A stretch of DNA of 64,000 nucleotides from Meghimatium bilineatum (taxonomy: Eukaryota > Mollusca > Gastropoda > Stylommatophora > Philomycidae), in NCBI GenBank assembly GCA_034231615.1, contig CM067302.1, forward strand, positions 9,683,603 through 9,747,602, read 5' to 3'. Shown one piece after another: positions 20,464 through 32,694 of this stretch. Within the stretch, counting starts at the first letter, position 1. Each line of letters starts with the position of its first letter. The notes under the pieces are model-generated. The model worked only from the letters and a program-made list of their open reading frames with translations. It was not told where the DNA came from and searched no databases. Both the position numbers and the translations under genes were made by a program.

Positions 20464-21420
20464 GTTAATCATTCAAGCGTCATGCCGAATGGCTTAGGTG
20501 ATCATGTTTCTCCACGACTCTGTGTCTCTTGTGTTGTCAATAAGCTCGGTTGTGAACCTCTACCGTGCCACAATACATGTCCATCTAGCAGCGTCTCTCT
20601 TTGTCGTCCCCTGTTTTTTCTGCCCTTGATTTTTTCAAATGTTTATTACGTGTTCAGGCTGTGTTCTTCTACGCACATGCCCTAGAAACCGTGATGTTCG
20701 GCTCTTTATCTCACTTAAGCATCTACTTTTTGATGTTAACAGGGTGCCAAGATATTTCACTTTTTCAACTTGTGCTAATTTTGTGTCATTACTTACTATG
20801 TTGCATCTTGGTGGTGTCTCTTCTAGACCAGGGGTCGGCAACCTATGGCACGTGTGCCAAACTTGGCACGCCAAGCAATTTCACATGGCACGCAGACTCT
20901 TCACGTTTCCTGTATAAAGTTGATTATAAATCGGTTAGCGGGGTTTCCTCGCTCATTTCGGCACTCTCCTAACGCCTGAACATTCAGAAAATAGTGTCAA
21001 ACTCAGTGACAAAGTATGTTGTCGATATTGAGCAACTGGCCAAGACCATGCAAGGGTAAGGCTCCCATTGATAATAAAAAAGTTTTTTTTAAAAATCTTT
21101 CAAGAAACTATATTTCTTTTAATGTTGTTTACAACTTTATATATCATTGAATATAACTATATATTAATTAATTAAAATATAAAAATAAAATATATGGTAA
21201 AATAAGAATATTGACCTCGACTTGTATAAAATGATATGTGATGTTTGGCACTCTGAATAATTTGAAACCTTTAGTTGGCACACAGCTACCAAAAAGGTTG
21301 CCGACCCCCTGCTCTAGATAACCATTATTTCTGTTTACTTCGTGTCTAAACTGATGCCTTTGTTTTCACTTTCTTTCACAACTTTATTTCCCACCACATA
21401 TCAAATCATATCATGGTATG
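20432..21420 (-). pseudogene. LINE-T remnant split by a hAT MITE
   Basis: The 5' part (21312-21420) reads VVKESENKGISLDTK then TEIMVI, the segment after the YADD palm motif. The 3' part (20440-20828) resumes with CNIVSNDTKLAQVEKVKYLG, then EIKSR joins directly to TSRFLGHVRRR, skipping about 80 codons present in normal elements. It ends SWRNMIT*AIRH and a (TGAT)n tail at 20432-20463. So there is one MITE insertion, one internal deletion and several stops. The sister 3' end is at 31.9-32.2 kb. Confidence 0.75.
20829..21311. mobile_element. hAT-type MITE, 483 bp
   Basis: The termini CAGGGGTCGGCAACCT and, read inward from the other end, CAGGGGGTCGGCAACCTT are inverted repeats of the Charlie-like hAT type. 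The flanks TTCTAGAC and CTCTAGAT agree at 6 of 8 positions, as expected for an aged 8-bp target duplication. There is no transposase. It interrupts LINE-T coding sequence. Confidence 0.85.
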
Positions 21421-21450
21421 ATTATAACCTTGTGTATGGTGCTAAGGTTA

Positions 21451-21615
21451 TGTAGTTGTTAACGAGTTAACAGTTATTAAAGAGTTAACAATTGTTAAAG
21501 AGTTAAAAGTGTTAAAGAGTTAACATTTGTTAAAGAGTTAACATTTGTTAAAGAGTTCACAGTGTTAAAAAGTTAACAGTTGTTAAAGAGTTAACAGTTG
21601 TTAAAGAGTTAACTG
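21451..21615. repeat. About 18-bp array of GTTAAAGAGTTAACA
   Basis: About nine irregular units rich in the palindrome GTTAAC. Confidence 0.9.
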
Positions 21616-21990
21616 GGTGATAAATATTAACAATATATTTAGAATCTGATATAAGTCAACCACAAATAAATGAATAAAATGCACAAACCTGCAGCAGGCA
21701 ACAATCCTCAAATGATAAGTTGATTTCAAGTACTTCCCAACAATTTCTTGACAAAAAAACAACGGATGCATCAAATATTTGTTGACATGATTAAATGTGC
21801 TGATGTCGTGATTTAATCCTGAATGAATTTACTTGTAAAGTTGCCATTTGTTGCAGAAGTTGATCTTCATAACAAAAGTTAATTAAATATATCCACAGAA
21901 AAAAATCACCATGGCTACACACGTCTGCGACTGCTGCTGCATGTAATTGGCTTTCAACGGAATTCTATATGGCAATGTAAAAGGTCAAGT
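21616..21990. other. Nothing recognised
   Basis: A+T-rich single-copy sequence between two arrays. Confidence 0.4.
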
Positions 21991-21994
21991 CAAT

Positions 21995-24575
21995 GTATGA
22001 AGACAGGAGAATGCATACATATACAATGAAGACAGGAGAATGCATACATATACAATGAAGACATAGAATACGTAACACCAATGTATGAAAATGTTGACAA
22101 CGTTGGTTATAAAAGGCAGAAAAATGTATAACGACAATTTATGAAAACAGCAAAACTTTATGGGGATAGGAAAATGTTGAAAGAAGTGTATCAAAACAGA
22201 CAAATGTATATAAGAGAGAGTGTATGAAGAGGCAAATGTATGAAAACAGAAACATGTATATAAGAGAGTATATGAAGAGGAAAATTTATGAAAACATGAA
22301 ATTATTTGGACAGGAATATGTGCAAAGAGGTGTATGAAGACAGGAACATGTATTAAGACAATGTATAAAGACAGGAACATGTATTAAGACAATGTATGAA
22401 GACAGGAACATGTATTAAGACAATGTATGAAGACAGGAACATAATATAAAGACAGTGTATAAAGACAGGAACATGTATTAAGACAATGTATAAAGACAGG
22501 AACATGTATAAAGACAGGAACATGTATAAAGACAGGAACATGTATAAAGACAATGTATAAAGACAGGAACATGTATAAAGACAGGAAGATGTATAAAGAC
22601 AGGAACATGTATAAAGACAATGTATAAAGACAGGAACATGTATAAAGACAGGAACATGTATAAAGACAGAAACATGTATAAAGACTATGTATAAAGACAG
22701 GAACATGTATAAAGACAGGAACATGTATAAAGACAGGAACATGTATAAAGACAATGTATAAAGACAGGAACATGTATTAAGACAATGTATGAAGACAGGA
22801 ACATAATATAAAGACAGTGTATAAAGACAGGAACATGTATTAAGACAATGTATAAAGACAGGAACATGTATAAAGACAGGAACATGTATAAAGACAATGT
22901 ATAAAGACAGGAACATGTATAAAGACAGGAACATGTATAAAGACAGGAACATGTATAAAGACAGGAACATGTATAAAGACAATGTATAAAGACAGGAACA
23001 TGTATAAAGACAGGAACATGTATAAAGACAGGAACATGTATAAAGACAGGAACATGTATAAAGACAATATATAAAGACAGGAACATGTATAAAGACAGGA
23101 ACATGTATAAAGACAATGTATAAAGACAGGAACATGTATAAAGACAGGAACATGTATTTAGACAATGTATAAAGACAGGAACATGTATAAAGACAATGTA
23201 TGAAGACAGGAACATGTATTAAGACAATGTATAAAGACAGGAACATGTATAAAGACTATGTATAAAGACAGGAACATGTATTAAGACAGTGTATGAAGAC
23301 AGGAACATGTATTAAGACACTGTATAAAGACAGGAACATGTATAAAGACAGGAACATGTATAAAGACAGGAACATGTATAAAGACAATGTATGAAGACAG
23401 GAACATGTATAAAGACAGGAACATGTATAAAGACAGGAACATGTATAAAGACAGGAACATGTATAAAGACAATGTATAAAGATAGGAACATGTATAAAAA
23501 CAATGTATAAAGACAGGAACATGTATAAAGACAGGAACATGTATAAAGACAGGAACATGTATAAAGACAGGAACATGTATAAAGACAATGTATAAAGACA
23601 GGAACATGTATAAAGACAGGAACATGTATAAAGACAGGAACATGTATTCAGACAATGTATAAAGACAGGGACATGTATAAAGACAATGTATGAAGACAGG
23701 AACATGTATTAAGACAATGTATAAAGACAGGAACATGTATTAAGACAATGTATAAAGACAGGAACCTGTATTAAGACAATGTATGAAGACAGGAACATGT
23801 ATTAAGACAATGTATGAAGACAGGAACATGTATTAAGACAATGTATAAAGACAGGAACATGTATTAAGACAATGTATGAAGACAGGAACATGTATAAAGA
23901 CAATGTATAAAGACAGGAACATGTATTAAGACAATGTATGAAGACAGGAACATGTATTAAGACAATTTATGAAGACAGGAACATGTATTAAGACAATGTA
24001 TGAAGACAGGAACATGTATAAAGACAATGTATAAAGACAGGAACATGTATAAAGACAGTGTATAAAGACAGGAACATGTATTAAGACAATTTATGAAGAC
24101 AGGAACATGTATTAAGACAATGTATGAGGACAGGAACATGTATTAAGACAATGTATGAAGACAGGAACATGTATTAAGACAGTGTATGAAGACAGGAACA
24201 TGTATTAAGACAATGTATGAAGACAGGAACATGTATAAAGACAATGTATAAAGACAGGAACATGTATAAAGACAGGAACATGTATAAAGACAGGAACATG
24301 TATAAAGACAGGAACATGAATAAAGACAGGAACATGTATAAAGACAGGAACATGAATAAAGACAGTGTATGAAGACAGGAACATGAATAAAGACAATGTA
24401 TAAAGACAGGAACATGTATAAAGACAGGAACATGTATAAAGACAGGAACATGTATAAAGACAATGTATGAAGACAGGAACATGAATAAAGACAGTGTATA
24501 AAGACAGGAACATGTATAAAGACAGGAACATGTATAAAGACAATGTATGAAGACAGGAATATGTATAAAGACAGT
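21995..24575. repeat. 2.6-kb array of 18- and 13-bp modules
   Basis: Built from ACAGGAACATGTATAAAG (18 bp) and ACAATGTATAAAG (13 bp). Joined, they give 31-bp units. Variants ATTAAG and ATGAAG mark sub-blocks. The left 300 bp is diverged and the centre is nearly uniform. Long minus-strand frames switch between the three frames as modules add up, which argues against coding. Confidence 0.95.
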
Positions 24576-24669
24576 GTGACAGGCAACTTGTTCTCACAAG
24601 ACACTCTCACTTATCGCTCGCCAACTTATCACTTTTAGATGTTTTGCATGCACAACTATTTCTTTTCTC

Positions 24670-24768
24670 ACTACAGTACCATCTAACAGTACCATGTAAC
24701 AGTACCATGTAACAGTACCGTGTAATAGTAACATCTAACAGTACGAGTGAGAGAGAGAGAGAGAGAGG
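24670..24768. repeat. 13-bp ACAGTACCATCTA array plus (GA)n
   Basis: About six 13-bp units followed by a 22-bp GA run. The same 13-bp family recurs at 26830. Confidence 0.9.
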
Positions 24769-24857
24769 CTAAGTAGAACAATAGATTAAGAGCCAGAGAG
24801 AAATCTAAAGGCAAGCAAAAACCAGATGTAGAGAGATGTTCAGAAGTAGATTAACTC

Positions 24858-24976
24858 AAACGTTAAAATATTGAATAAACGTTAAAATATTGAATAAACG
24901 TTAAAATATTGAATAAACGTTAAAATATTGAATAAACGTTAAAATATTGAATAAACGTTAAAATATTGAATAAACT
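24858..24976. repeat. 19-bp array
   Basis: Six near-identical units of AATAAACGTTAAAATATTG. Confidence 0.97.
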
Positions 24977-24999
24977 TGAGCTGACATCAATACATAACT

Positions 25000-25567
25000 A
25001 AAATCTAAACACTCACTGAACTGTAGCAGAACTAAACTCTCACTGAACTACTGCATCATTAACTCTCACAGAGCTATAGCAAAACGAAACTCCCACAGAA
25101 TTGTAGCAGAACTAAACTCCCACAGAACTAAAGCAAAACTAAACTCTCACTGAACTATAGCAAAACTAAACTCTTACAAAACTGTAGCAAAATTAAACTC
25201 TCACTGAACTATAGCAAAACTAAACTCTCACTGAACTATAGCAAAACTAAACTTTCACAGAACTGTAGCAGAACTAAACTTCCACAGAACTACAACAAAA
25301 CTAAACTCTCACTGTACTATAGCAAAACTAAACTCTCACTGAACTATAGCAAAACTAAACTTTCACAGAACTGTAGCAGAACTAAACTCCCACAGATCTA
25401 CAGCAAAACTAAACTCTCACTGAACTGTAGCAAAATTAAACTTTCACAGAACTGTAGCAAAACTAAACTTTCACTGAACTATAGCAAAACTAAACTTTCA
25501 CTGTACTATAGCAAAACTAAACTCTCACTGAACTATAGCAAAACTAAACTCTCACAGAACTATAGCA
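25000..25567. repeat. 27-bp array (about 20 units)
   Basis: Unit ACTAAACTCTCACTGAACTA followed by TAGCAAA, with CACAGAACTG variants. Confidence 0.93.
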
Positions 25568-26829
25568 ACGTTTATCATATCCACTCAAAGGAATATAAAT
25601 ATTATAACATGATATCTAAATAAATTGAACCATAAAGATTTATATGAAATTTTGTATCTATTTTTATAAATTAAACATTTTTTCCTTAGTTAATACGAAA
25701 TGTTCTATCAATCAATACAAACTAGCAAAGGGACAGTTCTCGCTGATGTTTTATACAGCGCAAAATATCACAGATGAAGTACCATAAAAATAGCAACGGG
25801 TCGATTTGCCAGCGATGACTACAATATCAACGAGATTGCCTTTCACAGAATAAATAATATGTAACGTGAAACAAATTTAATGTTTACTTTACTTATAGGT
25901 GATAATTTAACAACAATTTAATTAAAATCAAACAAGTTACGTATGATTCACTTCTTGTGACTGTTAGTCATCAAGAAAATATCCGCTTTTAATATTTCTA
26001 AACGGTTGCACTGGCCTAAATTGATAGGCAGAGAAGGCCTATAAATGTCAAAGAAGTAGCGAAGTCATACCTTTGCTAACATTAGCCTACGTTCATATTT
26101 AAATAGACACATGAACGTATGTGAGTGTTGGCACCTTCACAGAGCAAGTCTTAGGCGGGTGTATCATCCCTGCTTAGTTCGCGCGAATACATTCGATTCT
26201 AGATTTACCAGGGTTCAGAGAACACATCTGCAGTCCAACACGCGCGTTAAAGGTCAGACACACAACTGATTTTAAGAAATAATCCGTCATTACTGACATA
26301 TCTCTCTGATCTAACGGGTAAATTAGATCGGCACAAAGTCAAAGCACTTTGAAAACAGTTATAATATTCGTGGAAGAAATGTTTCTCACTTTCTTGAAGT
26401 CGTCAGCAAAGCGCCACTACCAGACAAACATTTCCTGCTTTGCCAGAGAATCCAGAACAGGGAGGTGAAAAAAAAATATTCGTAGAGAAATTTTGGTTGG
26501 GGAAGGAAGAAAAAAAAAACCGTTCACCTTTTGCTGATATATAAGAATCTTTTCTAGCGTTGTGTATGCTAAACTATTTCTGTAGCTTTCTGCACGGACA
26601 AACAGGCAATAACAAATTCGTGTTTGCGTTTGTTAATGTCATCCACACGTTTGGTATTCGAAGATAAACAAGATGTAATTTACAGTCCCACTTCTGAACC
26701 ACGACCTCCATTATTATTTATGGTTATATCTCTGATATGAAGACCTGTGTATATATATATATATATAGACCTTCGAATACAAGCGTTCAAGACGGATTTC
26801 GTGTATTTCTCAAAGCGCATAAGATAGAG
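25568..26829. other. Longest repeat-free stretch; nothing recognised
   Basis: About 1.26 kb with no array apart from a 20-bp TA run near 26750. There is no open frame above about 70 codons and no family motif. It could hold regulatory or single-copy non-coding sequence, but nothing in it shows that. Confidence 0.4.
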
Positions 26830-27050
26830 TGTAACAGTACCATCTAACAGTACCGTGTAACAGTACAATCTAACAGTACCGTGTAACAGTACCATCTAAC
26901 AGTACCGTGTAAAAGTACCATATAACGGTACCGTGTAACCGTACCATCTATAAGTACCGTGTACAACTACCATCTAACAGTACCGTGTAACAGTACCATC
27001 TAACAGTACCGTCTAAAAGTACCATCTAACAGTACCGTGTAACAAAATTG
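26830..27050. repeat. 13-bp (26-bp alternating) array
   Basis: AACAGTACCATCT alternates with AACAGTACCGTGT, making 26-bp units. It is the same family as 24670-24745. Confidence 0.95.
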
Positions 27051-27365
27051 TACAGTACCTGTGACTGTATTGACTATTATGACTGCCGGCAGACATAAGC
27101 AATAAAGCCTAGAATCTCATCGATTCACACGGAACACGACTTTCACTAGTAAAACAACGAAGACTTGCATAGTTTGTACATGTATGCTGAAATGATTCCT
27201 TGGCAAAAACGATCTTCCAGGGTAGGCACTACAGTTGAAGATGAAATAAACAAACAGGTTCAAAGAAAATAATGGCAGACGATATCAAAGACTGGGCAGG
27301 CCAGAATTCATTCTACATTTTTCCACATCGCTTAAGATATAAAACTTTACAAGACTCTGAGAACT
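27051..27365. other. Nothing recognised
   Basis: Single-copy sequence between arrays. Confidence 0.4.
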
Positions 27366-29062
27366 ACAATGTAGTATCACTCTAAACTACAATGTAGTAT
27401 CACTCTAAACTACAATGTAGTATCACTCTAAACTACAATGTAGTACCAGTCTAAACTACAATGTAGTATCACTCTAAACTACAATGTAGTATCACTCTAA
27501 ACTACAATGTAGTATCACTATAAACTACAATGTAGTATCACTCTAAACTACAATGTAGTATCACTCTAAACTACAATGTAGTATCACTCTAAACTACAAT
27601 GTAGTATCACTATAAACTACAATGTAGTATCACTCTAAACTACAATGTAGTATCACTCTAAACTACAATGTAGTATCACTCTAAACTACAATGTAGTATC
27701 ACTATAAACTACAATGAAGTATCACTCTAAACTACAATGTAGTATCACTCTAAACTACAATGTAGTATCACTCTAAACTACAATGTAGTATCACTATAAA
27801 CTACAATGTAGTACCAGTCTAAACTACAATGTAGTACCAGTCTAAACTACAATGTAGTATCACTCTAAACTACAATATAGTATCACTATAAACTACAATG
27901 TAAAATCACTATAAACTACAATGTAGTATCACTCTAAACTACAATGTAGTATCACTCTAAACTACAATGTAGTATCACTCTAAACTACAATGTAGTATCA
28001 CTATAAACTACAATGTAGTATCACTCTAAACTACAATGTAGTATCACTCTAAACTACAATGTAGTATCACTCTAAACTACAATGTAGTATCACTCTAAAC
28101 TACAATGTAGTATCACTATAAACTACAATGAAGTATCACTCTAAACTACAATGTAGTATCACCCTAAACTACAATGTAGTATCACTCTAAACTACAATGT
28201 AGTATCACTATAAACTACAATGTAGTATCACTCTAAACTACAATGTAGTATCACTCTAAACTACAATGTAGTATCACTATAAACTACAATGTAGTATCAC
28301 TCTAATTTACAATGTAGTATCACTCTAAACTACAATGAATGTAGTATCACTATAAACTACAATGTAGTATCACTCTAAACTACAATGTAGTATCACTCTA
28401 AACTACAATGTAGTATCACTATAAACTACAATGTAGTATCACTCTAAACTACAATGAAGTATCACTCTAAACTACAATGTAGTATCACTCTAAACTACAA
28501 TGTAGTATCACTCTAAACTACAATGTAGTACCAGTCTAAACTACAATGTAGTACCAGTCTAAACTACAATGTAGTATCACTCTAAACTACAATATAGTAT
28601 CACTATAAACTACAATGTAGTATCACTATAAACTACAATGTAGTATCACTCTAATTTACAATGTAGTATCACTCTAAACTACAATGAATGTAGTATCACT
28701 ATAAACTACAATGTAGTATCACTCTAAACTACAATGTAGTATCACTCTAAACTACAATGTAGTATCACTATAAACTACAATGTAGTATCACTCTAAACTA
28801 CAATGAAGTATCACTCTAAACTACAATGTAGTATCACTCTAAACTACAATGTAGTATCACTCTAAACTACAATGTAGTATCACTCTAAACTACAATGTAG
28901 TATCACTCTAAACTACAATGTAGTACCAGTCTAAACTACAATGTAGTATCACTCTAAACTACAATGTAGTATCACTCTAAACTACAATGTAGTATCACTC
29001 TAAACTACAATGTAGTATCACTCTAAACTACAATGTAGTATCACTCTAAACTACAATGTAGT
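27366..29062. repeat. 1.7-kb array of a 23-bp unit (about 74 copies)
   Basis: Unit ACTCTAAACTACAATGTAGT plus ATC. It contains the near-palindrome CTACAATGTAG. The marker variants CTCTAATTTACAATG and CAATGAATGTAG recur together about 349 bp apart (28.30 and 28.65 kb), showing block duplication. Confidence 0.97.
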
Positions 29063-29064
29063 AC

Positions 29065-29480
29065 CCCGTACAACCAGTACAATGTATAATGTTGTATCGT
29101 AAGCATAGTTCTGCGCATCTTGTGACCTCCGATGTTGAGTGGCTTGAAGTTACTTCTCTGTTGGTCATTTCTTGCATTCTTCATTATGTTTTCTGCATAA
29201 ATATTGAAGAGATATTGGAAACAATCAGATGTTTTCTGCATAAATATTGAAGAGATGCTTGCTGGTCTTGATGTAATGTTTTTATGAGGCGGATTAAGTT
29301 TAACGGGAAACCCATGTCCTTCATGATATTCCAGTTTTTGATGTTGTACACAATCGAAAGGTTTGGTGTATTCAATAAATTATGTGTACATGTCGACATT
29401 AAACTCTCTGCATTTCTCTATGATGTTTCACATATTGGAAATATGGTCTCTAGTGCCTCTGCCCGGTCGGAAACCTACAA
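29065..29480 (-). pseudogene. LINE-L reverse-transcriptase palm fragment
   Basis: The minus strand shows the start of a reverse-transcriptase domain: RGTRDHISNM (near 29460), then a palm A-type FDCV with KLEYHEGHG or NIMKDMG in alternate frames, LFNIYAENIMKNA, LNIGGHK and NYAYDTT in place of the usual YADDT. Frameshifts occur at least twice. A 26-bp piece (TCTTCAATATTTATGCAG..) is tandemly duplicated at 29205-29255. The copy is cut off at the degenerate YADD site, exactly where the 23-bp array starts. Confidence 0.7.
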
Positions 29481-29624
29481 GTCGACCTACAAGTGAGGTC
29501 TTTCACCTCCTCTCAAATCTACCTACAAGTGAGGTCTTCTGCCACCTCTCAAATCTAGTGACTTCTTCAACAAGGTATCATGTTTTTTATGTGCCAAACA
29601 TTTATTTTTACATTTTTATTTCCA

Positions 29625-30432
29625 TCAACTCATATCCACAATAAGCAGCTATAACCTCAATTATTACCTTCAACTCATTACCCACAATAAGCAGCCATAA
29701 CCTCAATTATTTCCTTCAACTCATTACCCACAATAAGCAGCCATAACCTCAAATATTTCCTTCAACTCATTACCCACAATAAGCAGCCATAACCTCAATT
29801 ATTTCCTTCAACTCATTACCCACAATAAGCAGCTATAACCTCAATTATTTCCTTTAACTCATTACCCACAATAAGCAGCCATAACCTCAATTATTTTCTT
29901 CAACTCATTACCCACAATAACCAGATATAACTTCAATTATTTCCTTCAACTCATTACCCACAATAAGCAGCTATAACCTCAAATATTTCCTTCAACTCAT
30001 TACCCACAATAAGCATCCATAACCTCAAATATTTCCTTCAACTCATTACCCATAATAAGCAGCTATAACCTCAATTATTTCCTTTAACTCATTACCCACA
30101 ATAAGAAGCTATAACTAGAATTATTTCCTTCAACTCATTACCCACAATAAGCAGCTATAACCTCAATTATTTCCTTCAACTCATTACCCACAATAAGCAG
30201 CTATAACCTCAATTATTTCCTTCAACTCATTACCCACAATAAGCAGCTATAACCTCAAATATTTCCTTCAACTCATTACCCACAATAAGCAGCCATAACC
30301 TCAAATATTTCCTTCACCTCATTACCCACAATAAGCATCCATAACCTCAAATATTTCCTTCAACTCATTACCCACAATAAGCAGCTATAACCTCAATTAT
30401 TTCCTTCAACTCATTACTCACAATAAGCAGCT
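29625..30432. repeat. 46-bp array (about 17.5 units)
   Basis: Unit AACTCATTACCCACAATAAG, CAGCTATAACCTCAATTATT, TCCTTC. Confidence 0.96.
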
Positions 30433-30889
30433 AAGACCTTTATTTTTACGGTTACTTCTCAATACATTACGGCAAGGCAGTAAATCCCTCTGGAGGTAAA
30501 TAGTTAATACTTAATATTTTCATACACAATTTCTTAGAATCACTTGAATGATGGCGGTGCTAAATGTAAGAACCACTAATACGTTATGTGTGGTTAGATG
30601 AATCAACCTCACGCACTTCCAGCACACCTACAAACTCTTTCATAATAATAATCATCATAATCAAAAATCATTAACCCTTTCGTGCCGTTAGGATGCCTCT
30701 TTAGGGACATCAACACAAAAATCCCACCATGCTTCTCTGTTCTTAACCTTATGTATCAGTGTCGAGAAATTGAATCCTGACCAGCACTTAATATTATAAT
30801 CTAGGTTTTATTATGTTCTCCAGTTTTTCTCACTCCATCAACAGTTTCCAGCGTGATTGGTGTGCAAAGAAAATCATATCTCATATACC
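30433..30889. other. Nothing recognised
   Basis: Single-copy sequence with an (AATC)-like run near 30650. No family motif. Confidence 0.4.
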
Positions 30890-30890
30890 A

Positions 30891-31040
30891 CCGAAGACGG
30901 ATTTGTCGGACCATTGACGCAAATAAAAAGGCGACACAACGCATTTCCATTTCTGGACTACATCCTGCTAGAAGTCTAGTTGGATCATTGACAAGAGAGA
31001 TCCAGGGGGAGTTTGAGGATGAACGCTGAAGAAGAAGGAG
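30891..31040 (+). mobile_element. SINE-B, near full length
   Basis: Head CCGAAGACGGATTTGTCGG, middle TGGACTACATCCTGCTAG, tail GAACGCTGAAGAAGAAGG. Confidence 0.8.
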
Positions 31041-31159
31041 AGTATCTCATATACCAATACCACATAGATATGCAATGACTCACCAAAAACAAAATTCTAT
31101 TGTTGATCTCATGCACATTTGTTTTATTCACACACAGATACCTCTATTTTTGTTTATTG

Positions 31160-31530
31160 TAGTCTCTTTCATCGTCATCATCATCAAGTGCCGTCTACGC
31201 AACGAAGGTTGGCTGCAATGGATCTCCAACATCCCCTGTCTCTTGTCTTGGTGGTGCACTCTGCTAGACTGTAACCTGTCCATCGTTTGATGTTACTCTC
31301 CCACTTGTATCTCTGCCTACCTCTTGCTCGCTTCCCTTTGAATTTACCTTCAAGTAAGGTCTTCAATAAGGTGTCATGTCTGTTAATGTGTCCAAAGTAT
31401 TTTATTTGCCTGATTCTTATTTCTCTTAGTAGTTCTTTCTTCATATTAAGTGTCTTTATCACCTCTTTAGTTGTTTTCTTCTCTTTCTATGATTTTCTCC
31501 CTATTCTCCTATATGTAATCCTTCAGTAGA
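31160..31530 (-). pseudogene. LINE-C 3' end with (GAT)n tail
   Basis: The minus strand carries an open run of about 92 codons: MIKTLNMKKELLREIRIRQI, then KYFGHINRHDTLLKTL, GKRARGRQRYKWE and ECTTKTRDRGCWRS, ending in RCVDGT and a stop. A TGATGATGATGACGATG tail follows at 31160-31183. This is the basic C-terminal tail of a non-LTR element. Copies at 45.7 and 63.2 kb are highly similar, so the family was recently active. No catalytic domain remains here. Confidence 0.85.
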
Positions 31531-31815
31531 TGGTCTCCCTATTTTCCTATATGTAGTCTCTTTCAGTAGATGTTCTCCCTATTCTCCTGCATGTAGTCTC
31601 TTTCAGTAGATATTCTCCCTTTTCTCCTATATTTAATCTCTTTCAGTAGATATTCTCCCTATTCTCCTATATGTGGTCTCTTTTAGTAGATGTTCTCCCT
31701 ATTCTCCTGTATGTAATCTCTTTCAGTAGATGTTCTCCCTATTCTCCTGTATGTATTCTCCTTCAATAGATGTTCTCCGTATTCTCCTATATGTAGTCTC
31801 TTTCAGTAGATGTTA
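31490..31815. repeat. 40-bp array made from LINE-C coding sequence
   Basis: Unit CTCCCTATTCTCCTATATGT, AGTCTCTTTCAGTAGATGTT, about eight copies. Its reverse complement (ATAGGAGAATAGGGAGAACA) is the LINE-C segment encoding YRRIGRT. In the LINE-C copy at 63.3 kb that segment directly precedes the sequence at this junction. Confidence 0.9.
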
Positions 31816-31920
31816 AAGGGTATGCATTCTAATATTTTCCATAGCTCTCTGATTTAAAAACAACACTCACGTTTCAGCGATGCGGATTGATGACAACATC
31901 TGACAGAAAACCCAGATACA

Positions 31921-32225
31921 TGTAGATCATCATCAAGTGCCGTGCCGAATGGCGTTGGCGATCATATTTCTCCATGTACATCGATCTCTCATATATGTCA
32001 TCATCTCTGTTGGTGTCGTCAATCGAAGCCATTTAGTCAAACTGTTCAATATCTTTTCTCTAGGTCTTCCCCTTTATCTTTTCCCTTCCATCTTTCCTGT
32101 TGTCACTATATTCTCAATTCCTCCTCTTCTCATTATGTGCCCAATAAATGTTGACTGTCGTTTTCTTATATTATCAATCATGCATCTTTTCACATCCATC
32201 CTTCTAAGAAATGTAGATGTGATTT
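31921..32225 (-). pseudogene. LINE-T 3' end
   Basis: On the minus strand, discontinuous frames give STFIGHIMRRGGIEN, then GRPREKI, LTKWLRST and TWRNMIANAIRHGT, ending in a short (GAT)-like tail (ATGATGATCTACATG). The same FxGHxxRR..EH, GRP.EK and WR.MIA.A..HG order is a standard C-terminus of animal non-LTR elements. The end IANAIRH matches the 20.4-kb copy (IT*AIRH). It is 5'-truncated. Confidence 0.7.
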
Positions 32226-32694
32226 ATAAAAAGCGGAAAGAACTGAAGATACTACAGACGGAAAAAGCTGAAAAATAAACAACACATGAGATCAACTACA
32301 AAATAGCTGTTTTATTTACATTTGCACATCAACGCACAAGTATGCAACATGATCAAACTACAGAACGAGAGTCCATACATCTCGGAAATAGACGCGTACA
32401 GTAAATATATTCAAGTTGGCAGACGGTCTGAAGCAAGCCTTTATCAGATAGAGTTAATTAACCGTGAGTCAGACATGTCTTTTAATGTTCACATGTGTTT
32501 ATGTATGATTGTTATAATCTGCCACAGAAGAAGCGTGAGAATATGCCACAGTTGTAGTGTGTCATGCAACCGACTATTTTCGTGACGTCACAAATATTGC
32601 AGTGGTTTTCTGAACAAACGGCGATGAACTCCAGGCATCCCCATAAGAGCTCTATCTATTTTAGCCGATGGCGATGATTAGGTATACATAATTT
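32226..32694. other. Nothing recognised
   Basis: Single-copy sequence. An 87-codon plus-strand frame at 32322 shows no family features. Confidence 0.4.

Noticed and set aside
22353-23246. Minus-strand open frame of 297 codons (CSCLYT/MFLSLY repeats)
   Set aside because: It lies wholly inside the 18/13-bp array, switches phase among three frames as modules change, and has neighbours open in other frames. It is a satellite shadow.
25568-26829. Host exon in the longest repeat-free stretch
   Set aside because: No frame above about 70 codons and no splice-flanked conserved segment that I can see.
27366-29062. Possible CRISPR because of the partly palindromic unit
   Set aside because: Contiguous 23-bp units without spacers. 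A minisatellite.
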